Shown piece by piece: positions 28,081-37,042 of a stretch of DNA of 64,000 nt (position 1 is its first letter; every line of letters begins with the position of its first letter). Under the pieces are notes generated by a model. The model was not told where the DNA came from. It did no database searches and saw only the letters and a list, made by a program, of their open reading frames with translations. The position numbers were made by a program, and so were the translations under genes. Source of the stretch: Mycolicibacterium sp. P1-5 (GTDB lineage Bacteria > Actinomycetota > Actinomycetes > Mycobacteriales > Mycobacteriaceae); the NCBI RefSeq assembly GCF_008329565.1, contig NZ_NPKT01000019.1, positions 62,001 through 126,000 of the forward strand. Direction: 5' to 3'.

Positions 28081-28998
28081 TTATCGGTTCTGCTGCAGGG
28101 CTGCGGTCAACCGGTCGGCGGTATCGCGCTGCCAGCTCAGGTAGTCCGTGCCCGCGGGCAGCGTCTCGGTGACGCTGACGACCGGGATTCCGGCGCTCTG
28201 CGCCGCGGCCTGGACCTGTTTGGTCACTTCGGTCATCGTCTGTTCGTTGAACACCACAGCGCTGACCTGACGGGATTTGATGATGTCCAGCATGGCCGCG
28301 ACGTCGACCGGGGCCGGGTCGGTGTCCTGTTCGACGGCGTTGGCGAAGCCGGCGGGGGTCTTGTCGGTCAGGCCCGCCGCCACCAGAAGGTAGTGAGCGA
28401 CGGGTTCGGTGGCCACTACGGCGGCGCCCGGATGGCTGGTGCGGATGGCTTTCTCGGTCTGTGCGATCGCGTCGGCGCCGCGGTTGAAGGTCTCGGCGTT
28501 GGACTTGTAGTCGGCAGCGTGCTGCGGGTCGTCCTGGGCCAACTTCTCGGCAACCTTGGTGGCGACGGCTCTGGCGGTGGCCACGTCGTAGAAGACGTGC
28601 TCGTTGGCCGGCTGCGACTCGCCGGGGGGAGCCTGCAGCAGCGAGTACGCGTCGACCGAAACCACTGCACGGTGGCCGGCCAGCACGTCGTCGACCCAGT
28701 GGTCGTAGCCACCCCCGTTGTAGACGACCAGCGACGCGTCGGCGATATCGGCGGCGTTCGACGGGCTGGCCTCGAAGGAATGCGGGTCAGCTGAGGCGCT
28801 GGTGACGATCGAGGTCACCTTGGCGTGGTCGCCGGCGACGGCCTGCGCGACGCTGCCCCACACGTCGGTGGACGCCACTATGGTCAGCGTCTGAGCGTGG
28901 CCGCCGCCAGAGGACTTGTCGCCGCCGCATGCGGTGAGACTGCCCACCAGAGTCAGCGCTGACAGACCGATGACCGCGCGGATTGCAGCGTTACGCAC
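28081..28998 (-). CDS. Metal-binding lipoprotein of the Zn/Mn ABC transporter (ZnuA/TroA family)
   Basis: A 305-residue cluster A-I solute-binding lipoprotein. The GTG at 28998 has GAGGAGC upstream and gives a signal peptide ending at LTAC. Candidate metal ligands are His in DPHSFEASP, His in NEHVFYD, Glu in ATEPVAHYL and Glu in FNEQTM. A Glu at the third position resembles Mn/Fe-binding members (PsaA-type) more than classical ZnuA, and the His-rich loop of ZnuA is absent, so manganese is possible; the Fur-type box upstream argues for zinc. First gene of the operon. Confidence 0.86.
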   Translation of the reverse strand: MRNAAIRAVIGLSALTLVGSLTACGGDKSSGGGHAQTLTIVASTDVWGSVAQAVAGDHAKVTSIVTSASADPHSFEASPSNAADIADASLVVYNGGGYDHWVDDVLAGHRAVVSVDAYSLLQAPPGESQPANEHVFYDVATARAVATKVAEKLAQDDPQHAADYKSNAETFNRGADAIAQTEKAIRTSHPGAAVVATEPVAHYLLVAAGLTDKTPAGFANAVEQDTDPAPVDVAAMLDIIKSRQVSAVVFNEQTMTEVTKQVQAAAQSAGIPVVSVTETLPAGTDYLSWQRDTADRLTAALQQNR

Positions 28999-29033
28999 GA
29001 TCGCTCCTCTCGAACTGAGGTAAGCCTGATACA

Positions 29034-29052
29034 AATGAAAACCGTTTCCATT
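29034..29052. promoter_or_regulatory. Candidate Zur (FurB) operator between znuA-like and lacI-like genes
   Basis: AATGAAAACCGTTTCCATT is a 19-base palindrome with a single-base centre and one mismatched pair. The odd centre and TGAAAA...TTTCCA core fit Fur-family boxes, and the zinc regulator Zur is the natural candidate upstream of a metal ABC transporter. A LacI-type operator normally has an even CG centre, which this lacks. Confidence 0.55.
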
Positions 29053-29108
29053 AACCTTATGCCATCGGTACCGGTCGAACGCAAGTCGATGCGCTAGCGT
29101 GACGGAGC

Positions 29109-30209
29109 ATGTCCCGAAGTCCGGCGCCGCGGCGGCGGGCGACTCTGGCTTCGTTGGCCGCCGAGCTCAAGGTCTCGCGAACCACGATCTCCAATGCCTA
29201 CAACCGTCCAGACCAGTTGTCGGCCGACTTGCGCGAGCGAGTGCTGGCCACCGCCAAGCGGCTGGGTTACGCCGGCCCGGATCCGGTTGCCAGATCGCTG
29301 CGCACTCGAAAGGCCGGCGCTGTGGGCTTGGTGATCACCGAGCCGCTTACCTATGCCTTCAGCGATCCTGCCGCGCTGAATTTTGTTGCCGGCCTTGCGG
29401 AATCGTGCGAAGAAGTCGGTCAGGGTCTGTTGCTGGTCGCCGTCGGTCCGGACCGGAGCGTTTCGGATGGCACGAATTCGGTTCTGGCAGCTGGGGTCGA
29501 CGGGTTCGTTGTTTATGCCGCATCCGACGACGATCCCTATCTGCAGACCGCGTTGCAGCGCCATGTGCCGATCGTCGTCGTGGACCAGCCCAAGGACGTC
29601 CCTGGCGCATCGCGAGTCTGCATCGACGACCGCGCCGCCATGCGAAAGCTGGCCGACTATGTCGTGGGCCTGGGGCATCACGAAATCGGTTTACTGACAA
29701 TGCGATTGGGTACCGAGCGGCGCGGGGGCGACCAGATGTCGGGTGTGGTGGCCCCGGACCGCCTGCAAGCATCACACTTTCACGTCCAGACCGAGCGGAT
29801 CGGTGGCGTGTGCGATGCGATGGAAGCAGCGGGCCATAACCCCGGGTCGATCACCATCGTCGAGAGTTACGAGCACCTGCCGGCGTCGGGTGCAGCGGCA
29901 GCCGAGTTGGCGCTACAGACCAACCCGCGCATTACCGCGTTGATGTGCACCGCCGACGTGTTGGCAATATCTGCGATGGATTACCTACGCGCCAAAGGTA
30001 TTTACGTGCCGGGCCAGATGACTGTCACCGGGTTCGACGGCATCCCCGAGGCGCTCAGCCGCGGTCTGACCACCGTGCGGCAGCCCAGTGTGGAGAAAGG
30101 CAGGCGAGCCGGACGGCTCCTGCACAGCCCACCGCGTGACGGCCTGCCGGTGATCGATGTGCTGCCCACCGAATTGGTGCGGGGGCGGACGGCAGGGCCG
30201 CCCGCTTAG
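29109..30209 (+). CDS. LacI family transcriptional regulator
   Basis: A 366-residue LacI/GalR regulator: N-terminal helix-turn-helix (residues 11-32, TLASLAAELKVSRTTISNAY) with hinge helix (DPVARSLR), then a periplasmic-binding-protein-like effector domain. It corresponds in position to M. tuberculosis Rv3575c. The effector is unknown; neighbouring otsB hints at sugar or trehalose metabolism but this is only context. GGAG lies very close to the ATG. The stop overlaps convergent otsB by four bases. Confidence 0.9.
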   Translation: MSRSPAPRRRATLASLAAELKVSRTTISNAYNRPDQLSADLRERVLATAKRLGYAGPDPVARSLRTRKAGAVGLVITEPLTYAFSDPAALNFVAGLAESCEEVGQGLLLVAVGPDRSVSDGTNSVLAAGVDGFVVYAASDDDPYLQTALQRHVPIVVVDQPKDVPGASRVCIDDRAAMRKLADYVVGLGHHEIGLLTMRLGTERRGGDQMSGVVAPDRLQASHFHVQTERIGGVCDAMEAAGHNPGSITIVESYEHLPASGAAAAELALQTNPRITALMCTADVLAISAMDYLRAKGIYVPGQMTVTGFDGIPEALSRGLTTVRQPSVEKGRRAGRLLHSPPRDGLPVIDVLPTELVRGRTAGPPA

Positions 30210-30964
30210 TCGTGACGCGCGTGCAGCAGGTACGTCAGCGCAGTCGCGACGTCGTCGGGGGAGTCGACCCGATAGCGTGCCTGTGTCTCGCCCGAGCCAA
30301 CCTTCACCCCGATGTCACTATCGCCCAACCGGGCGAACCCCTTCTCGTCGGTGACATCGTCGCCGAAGAACACCACCGCGTCCGCCTCGAGTTGTTCGCG
30401 AAGCTGCTCGAGTGCGGCGCCCTTGTCGGTGTCGATGACGGCGAACTCGCGAACTGCTTTGCCCTCGGTGAGGTGAATATCCCAGTCCCGCACCGCATCC
30501 AGGGCATCGTCGAGCGCCTGCTGGGCGTGTTCGGGAGCGGCGTTGCGCACGTGAAAGGCCACACTGATCGGCTTGGTTTCGACGGTCGCACCCGGATAGC
30601 GCTGTGCCAGCGCGGTCATCGTCTGCTCTAGCTCAGCGAGCTGCTGTTTGGCGGTTTCGTCGATCGCGTCGAGGAAATCGGCGTCGAATTCCGCGCCGTG
30701 ACTACCCACCAGATGGACCTCGGCCGGTGCGCCCGACAGCTCGCGCAGGGCACTCAGCGCCCGCCCGGAAATGAGCGCCGCACTGGTGGATTCGACGGCG
30801 GCCAGTCCCGCCAAGGCCTCTGCTGCGGCCGGGATGGGACGGGCATCGCCCGGGTTGGACACGATCGGCGCGACGGTGCCGTCGAAGTCGGAAGCCACCA
30901 ACAATCTCCGGACGTGCGCGACGTCGCTCAGCGCACGGCGAAGGTCCTCGGGGAGATCGGGCAC
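30206..30964 (-). CDS. otsB: Trehalose-6-phosphate phosphatase OtsB
   Basis: A 252-residue HAD-superfamily phosphatase dephosphorylating trehalose 6-phosphate. HAD motif I is VASDFDGTVAPI (nucleophile Asp and acid/base Asp), the family motif GSHGAEF follows, and motif IV is FFGDDVTDEKGF. It lacks the long N-terminal extension of M. tuberculosis OtsB2, so it is a minimal catalytic domain. It sits between the LacI regulator and kstR, six bases downstream of the kstR stop on the same strand. Confidence 0.88.
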   Translation of the reverse strand: MPDLPEDLRRALSDVAHVRRLLVASDFDGTVAPIVSNPGDARPIPAAAEALAGLAAVESTSAALISGRALSALRELSGAPAEVHLVGSHGAEFDADFLDAIDETAKQQLAELEQTMTALAQRYPGATVETKPISVAFHVRNAAPEHAQQALDDALDAVRDWDIHLTEGKAVREFAVIDTDKGAALEQLREQLEADAVVFFGDDVTDEKGFARLGDSDIGVKVGSGETQARYRVDSPDDVATALTYLLHARHD

Positions 30965-30970
30965 GAGGTC

Positions 30971-31636
30971 CTAGGACTCGCCCTCGTCGCCGATCAGCAG
31001 CCGCACCGCAAGGTCAAGGCGTTTGCTGACGTCGGTTGCCGAGGCCCGGCGGGTCAGCCAGGCCAACAGGTTCGACAGCCAGACATCGGAGATGACTCGC
31101 GCGATGTGGTACTGGTCTTCGGTCGGCTCACCGTCGCTCATGGCGCGCGCGAACATGCTGTCGATGATCTTCTCGACGTGATCGACTTCACCCGCCGCCG
31201 AGGCGTCGGCGAACACGTAGGCGCGCGTCATCGCCTCGGTCAGCAGCGGATTGCGCTGCATCGCCCGGTTCAGCTTGCTGACCATGAAGCTGAGCCGCTG
31301 GAACGGCGACCCGCCGGAGACCGCCGCCCGGTCGGTCTTGGCGTCGATCCGCTCGAACTCGCGCGCCAGCGCCGAGACCAGCAGGTGCACCTTCGACGGG
31401 AAGTAGCGGTAAAGGGTCCCGACGGCCACGTCGGCGCGGTCGGCCACCGCGCGCATCTGCACGGCCTCGTACCCGCCTTTGGAGGCGATCGCCATCGTTG
31501 CGTCGAGGATCCGTTTGCGACGCTCGCGCTGGGCCTCTGAGCCGAGCTCTGATTCGGCGAGCACTGACACCGGTATCACCTCACGCGGCTGCGAACCCGT
31601 ACCGCCGGCCGACGATTTCTGCGCTGGCGATGACAT
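30971..31636 (-). CDS. kstR: TetR-family cholesterol regulator KstR
   Basis: A 221-residue TetR repressor of the KstR regulon, released by 3-oxo-cholestenoyl-CoA-type thioesters. N-terminal helix-turn-helix: MRAVADRADVAVGTLYRYFP. I chose ATG at 31636 (MSSPAQKSS), with AAGGAG upstream, over a longer in-frame start. A perfect KstR box at 31779-31792 lies between it and fadE34, so the gene is probably autoregulated. Confidence 0.95.
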   Translation of the reverse strand: MSSPAQKSSAGGTGSQPREVIPVSVLAESELGSEAQRERRKRILDATMAIASKGGYEAVQMRAVADRADVAVGTLYRYFPSKVHLLVSALAREFERIDAKTDRAAVSGGSPFQRLSFMVSKLNRAMQRNPLLTEAMTRAYVFADASAAGEVDHVEKIIDSMFARAMSDGEPTEDQYHIARVISDVWLSNLLAWLTRRASATDVSKRLDLAVRLLIGDEGES

Positions 31637-31778
31637 GGGTTGGCTAGCTCCTTCCAAGGGCCGTTCTGGGCGAAACAATGCGCATCGCTACACTGCGTCG
31701 CGCACCTCTGCCTCCCCCAGGACAGCCGTGTGTCCTGCTGCGATGCCGGTCGACTTGACTGTTGATCGCTGGCACTAT

Positions 31779-31792
31779 TAGAACACGTTCTA
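31779..31792. promoter_or_regulatory. KstR operator between kstR and fadE34
   Basis: TAGAACACGTTCTA is a perfect palindrome matching the KstR consensus TnnAACnnGTTnnA. It lies in the divergent region of kstR (31636) and fadE34 (31846), the same place as in other mycobacteria. Confidence 0.9.
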
Positions 31793-31845
31793 GTGGGCCG
31801 AGAAGATTATCAGCGCCCGTTCTTTGTGACCCTTAGGAGCCGACG

Positions 31846-33954
31846 GTGTCAGCGACCATCACCGACGAACAGTTTGCCGCCCGCGAATTGGTCCGCAGCT
31901 GGGCTGCCTCCTCAGGCGCACTCACCGCTGTTCGCGACGCCGAACACGGTACCCCGCAGGCCTGGCGGCCGGTCTACCGTGGCCTGGCTGAGCTGGGGTT
32001 ATTCGGTGTCGCGGTCGCCGAGGAGGCCGGTGGTGCCGGCGGATCGGTCCAGGATTTGTGCGCCATGGTCGAGGAGGCGGCGCGGGCGCTGATCCCCGGG
32101 CCCGTCGCGACGACGGCGGTGGCCACCCTGGTGATCACCGATCCCGAACTGCTCGAAGCGCTGGCCTCGGGCGAGGCGACTGCGGGTCTGGCGCTGGCCG
32201 GCGACCTGCGTAAAGACGGTGACAAGGTGTCCGGCACGGCCGACCACGTGCTCGGTGCCGACACCTCTGGTGTGCTGCTCCTGCCGGTCGGTGGTGAGGT
32301 CGTCGTGGTCGACGCCGCTGCCGACGGGGTGGCCGTCGAATTGCTGGCCGCCACGGACTTCTCCCGTCCCCTGGCGAAGGTCACGCTGGACTCCGTTCCT
32401 GCCACCACGCTGGCGGTCTCTGGGCGCCGGTTCGAAGATCTGACCGCCACCGTGCTGGCCGCCGAAACCGCAGGGCTGGCCCGCTGGACGCTGGACACCG
32501 CCGTCGAATACGCGAAGGTCCGCGAGCAGTTCGGAAAGCCGATCGGCAGCTTCCAGGCCATCAAGCACATGTGCGCGGAAATGCTGCTCCGCTCCCAGCA
32601 GGCCGCGGTCGCCGCGGCCGACGCCGCCGTCGCCGCTTCGGGTGGCGACGACGACCAGCAGCTGTCGATCGCTGCCGCCATCGCCGCGGCCATCGGCATC
32701 GAGTCGGCGAAGTCCAATGCCAAGGACTGCATCCAGGTGCTCGGCGGCATCGGCATCACCTGGGAGCACGACGCGCATCTCTATCTGCGGCGTGCGTACA
32801 GCATCGGCCAAATCCTCGGCGGCCGGCCGGCATGGCTGCGCCGGGTTGCGTCGCTGACGCTGGACGGGGTGCGCCGCGAGTTGCACATCGACCTGGAGTC
32901 CGTCGCGCACCTGCAGCCCGAGATCGCCGCCGCCGTCGCCGAAGTCGCCAAACTGCCTGCGGACAAGCGCCAGCCTGCATTGGCCGACACCGGCCTGCTG
33001 GCACCGCACTGGCCTAAGCCGTACGGCCGCGAGGCGTCGCCGGCCGAGCAGCTGCTCATCGATTCCGAGATGGCCAAGGCGCAGGTGCAGCGGCCCGATC
33101 TGGTGATCGGCTGGTGGGCGGTGCCGACGATCCTGGAGGGCGGCACAGCCGAGCAGATCGACAAATTCGTGCCGGCCACCCTGCGCGGCGAGATCATCTG
33201 GTGCCAGCTGTTTTCCGAGCCCGGCGCCGGGTCCGATCTGGCCGCCCTGCGCACGAAAGCCGTTCGCGCCGAGGGTGGTTGGAAGCTCACCGGCCAGAAG
33301 GTGTGGACCTCGGCCGCGCAGAAGGCGCACTGGGGCGTGTGCCTGGCCAGAACCGACGCCGAAGCGCCGAAGCACAAGGGCATCACCTACTTCCTGATCG
33401 ACATGCGCTCGCCTGGCATCGTGGTGCGGCCATTGCGGGAGATCACCGGCGACGAGCTGTTCAACGAGGTCTTCTTCGATGACGTGTTCGTGCCCGACGA
33501 CATGGTGGTCGGCACCGTCAACGACGGCTGGCGGCTGGCACGCACCACGCTGGCCAACGAGCGGGTCGCGATGGCTCAGGGCACCGCTCTGGGCAACCCG
33601 GTGGAGGAGATGCTTCGGTCGGTCGCCGAACGCGAGCTGGACACCGCGCTGCTGGACCAGGCGGCCAAGCTGATCCTGTCCGCGCAGGCGGGCTCACTTC
33701 TCGATCAGCGCATCGCGCAACTGGCTGTCGGCGGACACGACACCAGCGCGGAAGCCAGCGCCCGCAAGCTGATTGGGGTTCGGCACCGTCAGGCGCTCGC
33801 CGAGTTCCGCCTGGAGCTGTCGGAGTCCGAGGGCTTGGTCGTCGACGGGTTCGTGCACGACTTCCTCAATACCCGCTGCCTGACGATCGCGGGTGGCACC
33901 GAGCAGATTTTGCTCACCCTGGCCGGCGAACGGCTGTTGGGCCTGCCGCGCTAG
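31846..33954 (+). CDS. fadE34: Acyl-CoA dehydrogenase FadE34 (fused two-domain)
   Basis: A 702-residue protein made of two acyl-CoA dehydrogenase units in tandem (about residues 1-330 and 335-702), instead of the heterodimeric pair used by most steroid FadEs. In M. tuberculosis FadE34 (ChsE3) dehydrogenates a steroid CoA with a five-carbon side chain. FAD/substrate motifs in the second half include SEPGAGSDLAALR and WTSAAQKAHW, and the C-terminal Glu region is FLNTRCLTIAGGTEQ. GTG start with AGGAG six bases upstream. KstR box 54 bases before. Confidence 0.95.
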   Translation: MSATITDEQFAARELVRSWAASSGALTAVRDAEHGTPQAWRPVYRGLAELGLFGVAVAEEAGGAGGSVQDLCAMVEEAARALIPGPVATTAVATLVITDPELLEALASGEATAGLALAGDLRKDGDKVSGTADHVLGADTSGVLLLPVGGEVVVVDAAADGVAVELLAATDFSRPLAKVTLDSVPATTLAVSGRRFEDLTATVLAAETAGLARWTLDTAVEYAKVREQFGKPIGSFQAIKHMCAEMLLRSQQAAVAAADAAVAASGGDDDQQLSIAAAIAAAIGIESAKSNAKDCIQVLGGIGITWEHDAHLYLRRAYSIGQILGGRPAWLRRVASLTLDGVRRELHIDLESVAHLQPEIAAAVAEVAKLPADKRQPALADTGLLAPHWPKPYGREASPAEQLLIDSEMAKAQVQRPDLVIGWWAVPTILEGGTAEQIDKFVPATLRGEIIWCQLFSEPGAGSDLAALRTKAVRAEGGWKLTGQKVWTSAAQKAHWGVCLARTDAEAPKHKGITYFLIDMRSPGIVVRPLREITGDELFNEVFFDDVFVPDDMVVGTVNDGWRLARTTLANERVAMAQGTALGNPVEEMLRSVAERELDTALLDQAAKLILSAQAGSLLDQRIAQLAVGGHDTSAEASARKLIGVRHRQALAEFRLELSESEGLVVDGFVHDFLNTRCLTIAGGTEQILLTLAGERLLGLPR

Positions 33955-33970
33955 GAACGTCTGCTCGCGG

Positions 33971-34507
33971 TCAGGAAAATGTGGGCTGCGCGCAGGTGCT
34001 CGGTGAGGTGATGTTCACCCCGCTGTAAACCACCTGCACGTGAGCGCACACGATCACGGTGCCCTCGGTCCGCGGCTGCCCCGTGGAATAGTCTGTGGGC
34101 CAAATGGTTCCGGTCGTCACATACTTGTCCGGCGGGCCGCCACCGAAGTAGATCGTGGTGATCACGTCGGGGCCGCCCTCCTTGAACACCTTGGTGAACG
34201 GGCCGCCGTTGGCCTTCACGTCGAGGTAGGTGGTGCGATCCATCGACCGGACCTCGGTGCTCTGCCGGGCCCACAGGTCGTCAGGAAATCCCGTGATCCC
34301 TTCGGGCGTGCGGAGGTTGGTGGCGGTATAGAACTGGCATGTCTTGGCCGTGATAGAACAGTCCACCCGCGTGTGCATTTCGAGCTGGGTGGTGTCGTCG
34401 ATCGGAAACGACGTATCAGCGGTGTCGACGGCGGCACCGGCCGGCGGTGCGAGCCCGATCGCCAGACCCGCCGCGGCTACCGCGCCCATCAGCCGAGGAA
34501 GCGCCAT
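33971..34507 (-). CDS. Secreted hypothetical protein (Rv3572-like)
   Basis: A 178-residue exported protein with an N-terminal signal peptide (MALPRLMGAVAAAGLAIGLAPPAGAA). Mature domain of about 150 residues with paired cysteines (VDCSITAKTCQF and VCAHVQ / STCAQ). No recognised family; the same unknown gene sits between fadE34 and kshB in M. tuberculosis, so it is a conserved passenger of the steroid locus. ATG at 34507 is preferred; an ATG at 34522 has its AGAGG directly abutting and is less likely. Confidence 0.72.
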   Translation of the reverse strand: MALPRLMGAVAAAGLAIGLAPPAGAAVDTADTSFPIDDTTQLEMHTRVDCSITAKTCQFYTATNLRTPEGITGFPDDLWARQSTEVRSMDRTTYLDVKANGGPFTKVFKEGGPDVITTIYFGGGPPDKYVTTGTIWPTDYSTGQPRTEGTVIVCAHVQVVYSGVNITSPSTCAQPTFS

Positions 34508-34603
34508 GCTGTGGTGTCCCATCCTCTGTGCGCCAGAAACTTCCCGAGTCCCTGCGCTCCTGCCCGCCGTTCCCCCGACACCTCATGACAATTTAGCGCC
34601 GAG

Positions 34604-35671
34604 CTACTCGTCGTAGGTGACTTCGACCGAATCGGACGTCGGCCGCGCCTGGCAGGCCAGGATCAGACCCTCGTCGATGTCACTGGGCTCCAGGACGTCG
34701 TTGACGTCCATCTCGACGTCGCCGCTGCGCTTGACCACGGCGCACGCTCCGCAATGCCCCTCGCGGCAGGAGAACGGGACGTCGAGTCCCTTGTCGAGCA
34801 GCACGTCGAGCAATTTGGCGCTGCGCGGCCACGACACCGTGTGGGTCTGTCCGTCGAGTTCGACGACGGCGTTGGCCGGTGGCTCGTCGCCTTCGTCGGT
34901 GATCTTCACCGCGGCGAAGGGATCGGTGTCCAGCGAGCGGAACACCTCGATATGCACCTGCTTGGCCGGCACTTTCAACGACTCCAGGGCCTGCTCGGCG
35001 GCATTCATGAACGGCCCCGGTCCGCAGATGAACGCCTGCCGGCCGGTGTAGGGCGCCATCAGCTTGCTCAACGCCTCGGTGCTGGGCAGCCCCTGCACCG
35101 ACTCCAGCCAGTGCACGATCGTCAGCCGGTCGGGGTACTTGGCGGCCAGCTCGCGCAGCGTGCTGCCGAAGATCACCGAACCCTCGTCTCTGTTGGCGTA
35201 GATCAAAGTGACTTGGCCGCTGCCCTCCGAGAGCGCCGACTTGCTGATCGCCAACATCGGGGTGATCCCGCTGCCCGCCGCGATCAGCAGGAAATCGGTG
35301 TCCAGGGTCTTGGGCACGAAGGTGCCAGAGGGGGCCAGCACGTGGATCTTCATGCCGCGGTGGGCGTGGTCGCACAGCCAATTCGACGCGTACCCGTCCA
35401 CGGTGCGCTTGACGGTGACGGTCAGGGCCTCGTCGGTGAACGGTGAGCTGCACAGCGAGTAGCAGCGCGCCACCGAACCCGTCCGGTCACTGGGGATGCG
35501 CAAGGTCAGGAACTGGCCGGGGGCGTAGCGCAGGCGATCGGCCGGGATGTCGGCACCCGCGGGCACGCCGAACACCAGCGATCGCGAGTCGTCGGTCTCC
35601 TCGACCACGTCGGTCACTTCCAACTCGAGCACGTGGCTGCCCAGCGGCTCGTCGGGTGGAACCTGCGTCAC
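34604..35671 (-). CDS. kshB: 3-ketosteroid-9-alpha-hydroxylase reductase KshB
   Basis: A 355-residue reductase passing electrons from NADH to the Rieske oxygenase KshA, which opens steroid ring B. Domains: FAD-binding (RCYSLCSSP near residue 72), NAD-binding (GSGITPML) and a C-terminal plant-type [2Fe-2S] ferredoxin with CREGHCGAC and the last Cys in LILACQA. GTG start with GGAGGAGG about nine bases upstream. Divergent from hsaA at two KstR boxes. KshA is not in this window. Confidence 0.95.
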   Translation of the reverse strand: MTQVPPDEPLGSHVLELEVTDVVEETDDSRSLVFGVPAGADIPADRLRYAPGQFLTLRIPSDRTGSVARCYSLCSSPFTDEALTVTVKRTVDGYASNWLCDHAHRGMKIHVLAPSGTFVPKTLDTDFLLIAAGSGITPMLAISKSALSEGSGQVTLIYANRDEGSVIFGSTLRELAAKYPDRLTIVHWLESVQGLPSTEALSKLMAPYTGRQAFICGPGPFMNAAEQALESLKVPAKQVHIEVFRSLDTDPFAAVKITDEGDEPPANAVVELDGQTHTVSWPRSAKLLDVLLDKGLDVPFSCREGHCGACAVVKRSGDVEMDVNDVLEPSDIDEGLILACQARPTSDSVEVTYDE

Positions 35672-35696
35672 GGTGTTTAGCCCTCCTCCGCCTAAC

Positions 35697-35710
35697 TAGA
35701 ACAGGTTACA
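35697..35710. promoter_or_regulatory. KstR operator 1 between kshB and hsaA
   Basis: TAGAACAGGTTACA matches TnnAACnnGTTnnA fully. It lies 26 bases upstream of the kshB start and 106 bases upstream of hsaA. Confidence 0.85.
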
Positions 35711-35764
35711 GAAATCGCTTTCCATATCGCTACCAGCCGCAGGCTCGCCCTGCTCGACACAAAT

Positions 35765-35778
35765 CGTAACGTGTTCTA
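35765..35778. promoter_or_regulatory. KstR operator 2 between kshB and hsaA
   Basis: CGTAACGTGTTCTA matches the KstR consensus except for the first base (C for T). It lies 37 bases upstream of hsaA, so each divergent gene has its own nearby box. Confidence 0.75.
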
Positions 35779-35815
35779 GTCTTGGGTCCAGTAACACTCT
35801 CTGGGGAGGCATGCA

Positions 35816-37000
35816 GTGACGTCCATTCAACAGCGTGACGCGAAGTCGGTTCTCACCGGCATCGATGAACTGCTGCCCAAGCTCCGCGAGCGCGCTCAGG
35901 AGACCGAGGACCTGCGTCGTATCCCCGAGGCCACCATCGCCGACCTCGACGAGGTCGGCTTCTTCAAGCTGTTGCAACCCGAGCAGTGGGGCGGCCTCCA
36001 GAGCGACCCGACGGTGTTCTACGAGGCGGTCCGCCGGTTGGCCAGCGCCTGTGGGTCGACCGGCTGGGTGGCCGGCATTCTCGGCGTGCACAACTGGCAT
36101 CTGGCGCACTTCGATCAGCAGGCCCAGGAAGACGTCTGGAGCTCCGATCCGTCGGTCCGGATCTCCTCGTCGTACGCCCCGATGGGCGCCGGCGTCGTCA
36201 CCGACGGCGGCTATCTGGTCAACGGCGCCTGGCATTGGTCGTCGGGCTGCGACCACGCCTCGTGGACATTCGTCGGTGGCCCGGTGATCAAGGACGGGCG
36301 GCCGGTCGACTTCGGCAGTTTCCTGGTCCCGCGCGGTGACTACCGGATCGAGGACGACTGGCATGTGGTGGGCCTCAAGGGAACCGGCAGCAACACGCTG
36401 GTGATGAAGGACGTGTTCGTTCCGCGCCACCGGTTCACCTCCTTCAAGGCGATGAGTGACCTCACCTCGCCCGGCCTGCAGACCAACACCGCGCCGGTTT
36501 ACAAGATGCCCTGGGGCACAATCCATCCCACGACCATCTCGACGCCGATCGTCGGTATGGCATACGGCGCTTATGCCGCTCACGTCGAGCACCAGGGCAA
36601 GCGCGTACGCGCCGCTTACGCCGGCGAGAAGGCCAAGGACGACCCGTTCGCCAAGGTTCGCATCGCCGAGGCCGCCAGTGACATCGACGCGGCTTGGGGC
36701 CAGCTGTCGGGAAACCTCGCCACCGAGTACACGCTGTTGCTCGACGGCCAGGACATCCCGCTGGAACTGCGGGCCAAGGCCCGCCGTGACCAGGTGCGCG
36801 CCACCCAGCGCGCGATCGCGGCCATCGACCGGCTTTTCGAAAGCGCGGGTGCGACCGCATTGGGTATCGACACCCCGCTGCAACGGTTCTGGCGTGATGC
36901 ACACGCCGGGCGGGTGCACGCCGCCAACGACGCCGAGCGCGCCTACGTGATGTTCGGCAACCAGGAATTCGGCCTGCCGCTCGGCGACACGATGGTGTAA
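35816..37000 (+). CDS. hsaA: 3-HSA hydroxylase oxygenase component HsaA
   Basis: A 394-residue flavin-dependent monooxygenase of the acyl-CoA-dehydrogenase-like class D group, converting 3-HSA to the catechol 3,4-DHSA with FMNH2 supplied by HsaB. Conserved segments include ASACGSTGWVAGILGVHNWH and GCDHASWTFVG. GTG start with GGGGAGG six bases upstream. It is first in the operon after two KstR boxes. In M. tuberculosis hsaD follows, but here hsaC comes next after 42 bases. Confidence 0.95.
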   Translation: MTSIQQRDAKSVLTGIDELLPKLRERAQETEDLRRIPEATIADLDEVGFFKLLQPEQWGGLQSDPTVFYEAVRRLASACGSTGWVAGILGVHNWHLAHFDQQAQEDVWSSDPSVRISSSYAPMGAGVVTDGGYLVNGAWHWSSGCDHASWTFVGGPVIKDGRPVDFGSFLVPRGDYRIEDDWHVVGLKGTGSNTLVMKDVFVPRHRFTSFKAMSDLTSPGLQTNTAPVYKMPWGTIHPTTISTPIVGMAYGAYAAHVEHQGKRVRAAYAGEKAKDDPFAKVRIAEAASDIDAAWGQLSGNLATEYTLLLDGQDIPLELRAKARRDQVRATQRAIAAIDRLFESAGATALGIDTPLQRFWRDAHAGRVHAANDAERAYVMFGNQEFGLPLGDTMV

Positions 37001-37042
37001 TCGGTTCAACAAGCTGACAATCGACTTTCTCGGAGGTGGGGC

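Noticed and set aside
29034..29052. LacI-type operator for the neighbouring regulator
   Set aside because: The palindrome has a single-base centre and a TGAAAA/TTTCCA core, which fits Fur-family sites better than the CG-centred LacI operators.
31999..33375. 458-codon open frame opposite fadE34
   Set aside because: Its composition follows the third-position bias of fadE34 and it has no start signal or domain.
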